DNA of 10,229 nucleotides. It comes from Acidobacteriaceae bacterium (GTDB lineage Bacteria > Acidobacteriota > Terriglobia > Terriglobales > Acidobacteriaceae). The notes under the pieces were generated by a model. It made no database searches. It saw only the letters and a list, made by a program, of their open reading frames with translations, and had not been told where the DNA came from. The stretch lies in the NCBI GenBank assembly GCA_003156235.1, contig PMGP01000239.1:1-10229 (forward strand), in the 5' to 3' direction. Each line of letters opens with the position of its first letter. The first letter of the stretch is position 1. This document shows positions 5,915 to 10,229 of the stretch, in pieces. A program made the translations under genes and the position numbers.

Positions 5915-8107
5915 TTAGGGCAGGTAGTAGCGGAGGGTAGTCCAGATCATATTGTCGATGCCCTTGGCGCCGTTCAAAGGTGTGGACAGGGCGCCTGCGG
6001 TACCGCTGCCTGACCAGCCCTCGCGGACCGCGTAGCCGTACTGGATGCCCTGGCGGAAGCGCCCGCGGTCGCCCTTGTAGATGTCAAACCAGTAGCCGCC
6101 GGTGAGCTCCTGCACGCTGCGGGTGTTGTTGCCGCAACCAGTGCCGCCGGGCAGGTAGCCGGTCGAACCGGATTGATAACCGGGCGTGCCGGCCGCGGCG
6201 GCGCAGGTGGCCGAGACACTGGCATAGCGCGAGCCGTAGCCGATGGCAGTCTTGGTAGGCGTGGCTGTCCAGTGCGACCCCCATGTGCCGCCACCGTTGG
6301 TTGTGGCTAAGGGGCCAGTTGCTGAGGTGGCGCATTGGGCGCTGGCGGTGGCAGCCGTTAGTCCTGCCGTCTGGCAGAAGTAAGGCTTGGGATCGCCCAG
6401 CGTAATGTCCGTGGATGCGTAGTCGGCACGCGCCGCGTAGTCGCCGCCGTAATTTAGATAAATCATCAGGCGAGGCGTGGGCGTGGCTTCCAGCGTGAAG
6501 AGTCCCGAAAGGTTGTGGATCGGCCTCAGTTCGCCCGTGGCGTTGTTGGTAACGTCTGACAGCGTGGTGTTGCCGTAGCGGCCCACACCAGGTCCGTAGA
6601 GGCCCTTGACGCCGAATGTCAGCTTGTCCTTGATGATCGGCAAACGCGCGCTGGCGCCGAAGCCGCCCAGAACGATGCTGTTGACAAAGTAACCAGCTGT
6701 GGTCGACCCCGCCCAAACTGCCGTTCCAGGGTTGGCGCCGTTGAAGCCATAGATGTCGGTGCCGCCGCCGTACTTGACCGAGTTCTGGGTCACGCCTGGA
6801 TAGACCGTTTCATGAGCAAATCCAGCGATGCCGAGTATTTCGTAGTGTCCCCAGCCCGGATCGAAGGCCGCCTTGACGATAATATCGGGCGCCTCGTTGA
6901 AGGAGATGTTTGTGATGTTGGTGTTGGCCGTGATCGTGGCATAGGTCGGCATGTAGGTGTTGATCAGGGCGCCTGTGCTGGCGTCGTAGGTCTTCACGTT
7001 GGCGTAGCTCTTGACGTAGGTAGTCGACCCAACGGTGCTGACCGCGGCGTTGTAGTTGCCGCCGTTGGCGCCGGCAGAGCCCAGGATCGCGTAAGGTGTA
7101 TCGCCGGCCAAGACGGACGAGTAAAGCAGTTGCGGATTCTCAACCGCGATGCCGAAGGCCGCCTTGTCGAAGCTCTTCACCACCCGGAAGCCGTACTGGC
7201 GGGTCCAGACAAAGCCCGGAACGTAGTTCGGGTCGATGGTCTGCGGAGTGAGGATGTCGCTCGGGTTGCTGCCGATGCCCTTCTTGCCTTCGGTGGCCAG
7301 CGACCACATCTGTCCGCCGGCAACTGTCAAGCCGCTGTTGGTCTTCGCCTCGGCGTAGAGTATGCGCTGGCGCAAAACGTAGCTGTTGGACTGGTTGTTA
7401 TTGGAGGTGATGCCGGTGCCCAACCAGTCAGCCTCATAGTAGCCGCGCAGGGTGCCCCAGCTTACTTTGCCATCGGCCGACAAAGTGATGCGCGATTGGC
7501 GGGCAGAGCCGTAGAACTCGCTCAGCGAATAGGCGTCCGCGCCCTCGTAGGGAATCGAACTGAAAGCCGTGGGAATGTCGCCGCCGGTGGCCTTGGTGCG
7601 GTAAACAGTTTCACCCGCCAGGAAGCCGCCTGGTGTGAGGTTGATGCCCTTGTAGTGCAGTGCGCTGGGATTGGAGATTTCCTTCCTGACCTTTTCCGTC
7701 TCTTCGGTGACCTTGGTGGCGAGCGTTGCCTGGCTGCCCTTGAGGTCGGTCACGGAGGTTTGCAGAGTGGTCACGGCGGACGTGTTGTCGGTCACTGCCT
7801 GTTGCTGGACTGAAGCTGCGGCTTCCGCCCTGGATGCCGCGGCTCGGGCGTCGGCTGCCGCCTGCTGGGCTTTCTGCAACTGCTCGTCCTTGGTGGCAAG
7901 GTCGGTCTTCAGGCTGTTGATCTGGTTTTCAAGATCGTGGCGCAGTGCCTGAATCTGCTCTTCTACCGTCGGCCTCGCGGGCTCCTTGGTCTTCGCGGTT
8001 GCAACATGCTTCTTTGCAGGCGGATTGGTTGCGCTTGTTTGTCCATAAGAAGCGACAAAGCTGACTGCCAGGATTGCCGTGGCAGCAATACTGAGTTTGA
8101 ATTTCAT
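5915..8107 (-). CDS. Coiled-coil outer-membrane porin (DcaP-like)
   Basis: The 730-residue protein begins with a Sec signal peptide (MKFKLSIAATAILAVSFVAS, cleavage near 20-26). A Lys/Pro-rich linker and a long periplasmic coiled coil follow (about 46-145, rich in Gln, Ala and Glu). From about 150 it reads as a beta barrel, with alternating aromatic strands, FYGSARQSRITLSADGK (198-214), RQRILYAEAK (246-255) and a C-terminal TTLRYYLP strand. This coiled coil plus barrel plan resembles DcaP-type trimeric porins, but those have about 430 residues; here the extra length is Gly/Thr/Ser/Asn-rich loops. One loop has four Cys (578, 592, 635, 658). The ATG at 8107 is preferred because GAGAGG lies four bases upstream; an in-frame ATG at 8155 adds an implausible 16-residue charged leader. 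Lying between phoU and pstS, it may admit phosphate, but the substrate is not shown. Confidence 0.8.
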   Translation of the reverse strand: MKFKLSIAATAILAVSFVASYGQTSATNPPAKKHVATAKTKEPARPTVEEQIQALRHDLENQINSLKTDLATKDEQLQKAQQAAADARAAASRAEAAASVQQQAVTDNTSAVTTLQTSVTDLKGSQATLATKVTEETEKVRKEISNPSALHYKGINLTPGGFLAGETVYRTKATGGDIPTAFSSIPYEGADAYSLSEFYGSARQSRITLSADGKVSWGTLRGYYEADWLGTGITSNNNQSNSYVLRQRILYAEAKTNSGLTVAGGQMWSLATEGKKGIGSNPSDILTPQTIDPNYVPGFVWTRQYGFRVVKSFDKAAFGIAVENPQLLYSSVLAGDTPYAILGSAGANGGNYNAAVSTVGSTTYVKSYANVKTYDASTGALINTYMPTYATITANTNITNISFNEAPDIIVKAAFDPGWGHYEILGIAGFAHETVYPGVTQNSVKYGGGTDIYGFNGANPGTAVWAGSTTAGYFVNSIVLGGFGASARLPIIKDKLTFGVKGLYGPGVGRYGNTTLSDVTNNATGELRPIHNLSGLFTLEATPTPRLMIYLNYGGDYAARADYASTDITLGDPKPYFCQTAGLTAATASAQCATSATGPLATTNGGGTWGSHWTATPTKTAIGYGSRYASVSATCAAAAGTPGYQSGSTGYLPGGTGCGNNTRSVQELTGGYWFDIYKGDRGRFRQGIQYGYAVREGWSGSGTAGALSTPLNGAKGIDNMIWTTLRYYLP

Positions 8108-8330
8108 TGGGCCTCTCTTTGTTTCTCTTGAATTTGGTTTGTTCCATGGCGGCATCCGCTTTCACGGCGAGTGCCCGGTCTTCCCGCATCATCGAAATCA
8201 TGAACAAAAAGCCGATATTCGTCTCGGGCGGTATGCGGGATATACAGGAAAGCCGGACTAAGGAAAGCAGCGTAAATAGAAACCTCCTTAGGTGCTTTCG
8301 CTCTAGAATCGCAGAACTATGTTAAAAACT

Positions 8331-8440
8331 GATAAACTTACATGCTTTTAACAATCGCCTTGCTTCCATTTTTGTTCGTACTTTTTTAGCCGCATGTAAG
8401 TAATCTGGAGTCGGAAATATTTACATGATTTTCACAAACG
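8331..8440 (-). promoter_or_regulatory. Porin upstream region with repeated CATGTAA motifs
   Basis: The 7-mer CATGTAA occurs three times in about 90 bases: minus strand at 8338-8344 and 8421-8427, plus strand at 8393-8399. The first and last-named copies form a 10-bp perfect inverted repeat, ACTTACATGC (8336-8345) with GCATGTAAGT (8392-8401). On the minus strand TTGTGAA-AATC-ATGTAAA is also in 11-base half-site register. The remainder of 8108-8589 contains no supported gene. A clear -35/-10 pair was not found, so this is a candidate regulator-binding region only. Confidence 0.35.
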
Positions 8441-8622
8441 AGAAACGTTGTTCATGGCAAGTCTCATAAGAGCCTACAAGAGATTGTCATTGCTAATCCG
8501 CACCTGAAAAGGTGAATCACTGTATCAAAAAACGAGGCTATCTGATCGCATAAACAAGGCAGATTATATTGCGCGCAACAATAGCATCACTAGGGAACCT
8601 CTGAATAAGTCGATGTTTTGAA

Positions 8623-8745
8623 AGGGCACGACTGCATAGCTTGCGGAAATATTCATTCGGAGATGCAAGAAGCGTCAGGGCACGTCTGTACAGCTTGCGG
8701 AAAAATTCATTCGGAGATGCAAGAAGCGTCAGGGCACGACTTCAG
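8623..8745. repeat. 54-bp direct tandem repeat, two full copies plus a partial one
   Basis: Units at 8638-8691 and 8692-8745 differ at one base in the first 47 and then diverge over the last few. The preceding AGGGCACGACTGCAT (8623-8637) matches the end of the unit, making a third, partial copy. Because 54 is a multiple of three, the plus strand reads as an 18-residue peptide repeat (SFGDARSVRARL). That frame has no supporting ribosome binding site and runs into antisense of pstS, so it is not called as a gene. Confidence 0.75.
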
Positions 8746-8785
8746 TCGTGCCAAAATGCAGCAAAATCAACGCGGGCTTTAGCCC
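8731..8785. repeat. Dispersed hairpin repeat cassette, copy 1
   Basis: GGCACGAC (8733-8740) and GTCGTGCC (8745-8752) form a stem with a TTCA loop. GCAAAATCAACGCGGGCTTT (8761-8780) follows, then AGCCC, which pairs with GGGCT to make a second small hairpin. The same arrangement recurs at 10166-10219, with 22 identical bases in the second part. It resembles REP-type intergenic elements. Confidence 0.65.
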
Positions 8786-8835
8786 CTGAGGGAATGTTGG
8801 ACCGTATCAAACACATAATCAGAGGTTCCCTAGGA

Positions 8836-8869
8836 AAAAGTTATGGTCCGGCATCGTTACCGGACCATA
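8836..8869 (-). terminator. Intrinsic terminator of pstS
   Basis: TATGGTCCGG (8842-8851) and CCGGACCATA (8860-8869) form a perfect 10-bp stem with an 8-base loop. On the minus strand the stem is followed by AACTTTTTCC, a T-run suited to release. It starts 27 bases after the pstS stop. Confidence 0.8.
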
Positions 8870-8895
8870 GCTCTTGCCTAATTGCAGCTCTGGCA

Positions 8896-9900
8896 TTATT
8901 TCAAGGAATAAACCGTCTTAAGCACTTTTGCGGCCACATTCTTGGGCAGCGGAGCATAGGAGAGACCCGAGGCTTCGCTCTCGCCGGAGGTGATGATCCA
9001 GTTCAGCAGATCCCTGAGCACCTTGCCTTTGGCCGCATCGGGTGACTGCAGAGGCACCAGCATCCAGGTAAAGCTGGAGATGGGATAGGCATGTTTGCCG
9101 GGCGCGTTGGTGATCGAGACGCGGTAATCATCGGGCATCTGCTTGACGCTGGCCGCGGCTTCGGTAACACCCTCGATCGATGCCTTCTCCCAGTTGCCGG
9201 CGGCGTTCTTCACTTCGCCGAAAGCGATCTTGTTTTGCAGAGCGTAGATCAACTCAACGTATCCTACGGCGCCCGGCAACTGGCGAACCTGGCCGGCCAC
9301 ATTCTCATTGCCTTTGCCGCCCACGCCCACTGGCCAGCTGATCGAAGCGCCCTTGCTGGGGCCTTTGGCCCAGTCGGAGCTGACCTTGCTGAGGTAGTCG
9401 GTAAAGATAAAAGTGGTGCCGCTGCCGTCGGAGCGGTGGACCACGGTGATCTTCTGGTCGGCCGGCAGCTTCACGCCGGGGTTGTCTTTGGCAATCCGGG
9501 CATTGTTCCAGTTGTCGATCTTGCCCAGGAAGATGTCGGCCAATACGTCGGGACTGAACTTGATGTCGTCGACGCCGGGGACGTTGAAGATGGGCACAAC
9601 TGCGCCCAGCACGGTGGGTATGTGAGTAAGTTTCGTCTTGGCTGGTGCCAGTTGTTCGTCGGTTGCCGGCATGTCCGTCGCGCCAAAATCCACCAGGCCG
9701 GCTACCATCTGACGGATTCCGCCGCCGGAACCGATGGACTGGTAGTTGATCTCAACTCCGGGATGCGCCGCGCTATACTCGCTAAACCACTTGGAATAAA
9801 TCGGATAAGGGAAGGTCGCGCCTGCCCCGGTTAATTTCTGCGCCTGGGCGGAACTCAAGGCAAAAACCAGCAACCCAAACAAAATCAATGTCTTTTTCAC
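8896..9900 (-). CDS. pstS: Periplasmic phosphate-binding protein PstS
   Basis: PstS captures phosphate in the periplasm and delivers it to PstC/PstA. The 334-residue protein has a Sec signal peptide with an AQA cleavage site near residue 20 and no lipobox Cys, so it should be soluble. The phosphate-site segments are all present: TGAGATFPYPIYSKW (24-38), SIGSGGGIRQ (55-64), DFGATDMP (71-78, with D76) and HRSDGSGTTFIF (155-166). The GTG start has an excellent AAGGAGG six bases upstream (minus strand, 9907-9914), implying strong translation. It is transcribed on its own, facing the pst operon and about 3.4 kb beyond phoU, instead of heading pstSCAB as in E. coli. Separate transcription would allow the binding protein to be made in excess. 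It has its own terminator and shares a promoter motif with pstC. Confidence 0.96.
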   Translation of the reverse strand: MKKTLILFGLLVFALSSAQAQKLTGAGATFPYPIYSKWFSEYSAAHPGVEINYQSIGSGGGIRQMVAGLVDFGATDMPATDEQLAPAKTKLTHIPTVLGAVVPIFNVPGVDDIKFSPDVLADIFLGKIDNWNNARIAKDNPGVKLPADQKITVVHRSDGSGTTFIFTDYLSKVSSDWAKGPSKGASISWPVGVGGKGNENVAGQVRQLPGAVGYVELIYALQNKIAFGEVKNAAGNWEKASIEGVTEAAASVKQMPDDYRVSITNAPGKHAYPISSFTWMLVPLQSPDAAKGKVLRDLLNWIITSGESEASGLSYAPLPKNVAAKVLKTVYSLK

Positions 9901-9935
9901 TGTAATCCTCCTTACAGACCACTTTCTTTAGTCAA

Positions 9936-9957
9936 CTATCTGCTGGGAATGTTACAG
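9936..9957 (-). promoter_or_regulatory. Candidate Pho box of pstS
   Basis: On the minus strand CTGTAAC (9957-9951), ATTC and CCAGCAG are in 11-base half-site register and match PhoB half-sites at 9 of 14 positions. A further TCA-containing site lies 11 bases upstream (9962-9968). TGTAACATTC (9956-9947) is identical to 2002-2011 before pstC. ATAGTT or CTAAAG just downstream could be the -10, but neither is convincing. The site is about 50 bases from the start codon. Confidence 0.45.
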
Positions 9958-10165
9958 GAGTTTGAATTTTTTGGTGATTTTTGAATGAGAGGCGGTTTGA
10001 GTGCGGCTTTTCGATTGAGAAGGTAGTGTTCGGTAACTACGGGTCGTCCCGTACGCAGTGCCGAGTGAGTTGCGAAATACTGGCGGACACCTCTCTTCTC
10101 GCGCAGCACTTCTTCGACTCTGGGGTGAAATATAGTAGAGCGTGTTTCATAAACCCGCTTTGTAT

Positions 10166-10219
10166 CAGGGCACGACTTTAGTCGTGCCGCAAGTGATGCA
10201 AAATCAACGCGGGCTTTAG
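10166..10219. repeat. Dispersed hairpin repeat cassette, copy 2
   Basis: GGCACGAC (10169-10176) and GTCGTGCC (10181-10188) form a stem with a TTTA loop. A short variable stretch follows, then the same 22-base block as 8761-8782 (10198-10219). After that block this copy continues as TGTCTGCGTG, unlike copy 1. Between pstS and this repeat (9960-10165) no gene is supported. Confidence 0.65.
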
Positions 10220-10228
10220 TGTCTGCGT
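10211..10228. repeat. Right contig-end inverted repeat (pairs with 1-18)
   Basis: GGGCTTTAGTGTCTGCGT is the exact reverse complement of the first 18 bases. Here it is the tail of the hairpin repeat cassette, which supports the view that both edges of the window run into members of one repeat family. Confidence 0.75.
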
Positions 10229-10229
10229 G

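Larger units (their letters stand above)
8590..8833. mobile_element. MITE-like element with 15-bp perfect terminal inverted repeats
   Basis: CTAGGGAACCTCTGA (8590-8604) is the exact reverse complement of 8819-8833, bounding a 244-bp segment without a transposase. Inside are 54-bp tandem repeats and a hairpin cassette. The right end lies directly beside the pstS terminator and the left end faces the porin promoter region. No target-site duplication is visible: the flanks are ATCAC and GAAAA. It looks like a non-autonomous element or a mosaic of intergenic repeats. The insertion-sequence family is not identified. Confidence 0.55.

Noticed and set aside
6812..7813. 333-codon plus-strand open frame opposite the porin
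   Set aside because: It is exactly antisense to a convincing signal-peptide, coiled-coil and barrel protein. Its Val/Gly/Asp-rich translation has no recognisable domain, as expected from GC-biased codons.
8108..8155. Sixteen-residue N-terminal extension of the porin
   Set aside because: It would bury the signal peptide behind a charged leader. The ATG at 8107 has GAGAGG at the right distance.
8108..8300. Minus-strand AAGGAGG at about 8284-8292 followed by an open frame running into the porin start
   Set aside because: No ATG, GTG or TTG lies at a usable distance. The frame would need an ATT start and its translation has no recognisable features.
8484..8490. TTGTCAT, a single Pho half-site on the plus strand
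   Set aside because: There is no second half-site 11 bases away on either side, and it points away from both neighbouring genes.
8641..9045. 134-codon plus-strand frame through the tandem repeat
   Set aside because: The first part is a translated repeat and the second part is antisense to the end of pstS and its terminator. No ribosome binding site is seen.
9091..9834. 247-codon plus-strand open frame opposite pstS
   Set aside because: It is antisense to a complete pstS with all binding motifs and a perfect ribosome binding site, and it has no domain of its own.

Overview
The window looks like a chromosomal contig from a Gram-negative, moderately GC-rich bacterium. The porin, the Sec signal peptides, the frequent non-ATG starts and the style of short intergenic hairpin repeats (GGCACGAC/GTCGTGCC followed by GCGGGCTTTAG) suggest Acidobacteriota, probably Terriglobia. 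This rests on recognition from memory, not a search. Nothing in the window is obviously plasmid or phage.

Layout. 1-442: contig edge in a repeat, then a non-coding stretch with a near-consensus Pho-box array. 443-1675 (+): a GT4-type glycosyltransferase, followed 13 bases later by a 59-codon remnant of a UDP-glucose 6-dehydrogenase gene and a probable terminator. 2039-5488 (+): a compact high-affinity phosphate uptake operon, pstC-pstA-pstB-phoU, ending in a strong terminator. 5590-5890: a gene-free stretch with nested inverted repeats and a perfect 19-bp stem terminator. 5915-8107 (-): a large outer-membrane porin with an N-terminal coiled coil. 8108-8895: the porin promoter region, a 244-bp element with 15-bp perfect terminal inverted repeats, and the pstS terminator. 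8896-9900 (-): pstS, the periplasmic phosphate-binding protein. 9901-10229: the pstS promoter and another copy of the hairpin repeat. The last 18 bases are the inverted copy of the first 18.

How it works together. PstS captures phosphate in the periplasm, PstC and PstA form the inner-membrane channel, PstB powers it, and PhoU couples transporter state to Pho signalling. The porin between phoU and pstS is a candidate outer-membrane entry route for the same substrate. The glycosyltransferase has the best Pho-box match in the window (four 11-bp-spaced TCAY half-sites at 260-299), so it may be part of the same starvation response, for example membrane-lipid or envelope remodelling. pstC and pstS share a TGTAACATTC motif in their promoter regions although they lie about 8 kb apart on opposite strands. 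No phoB or phoR gene is present here.
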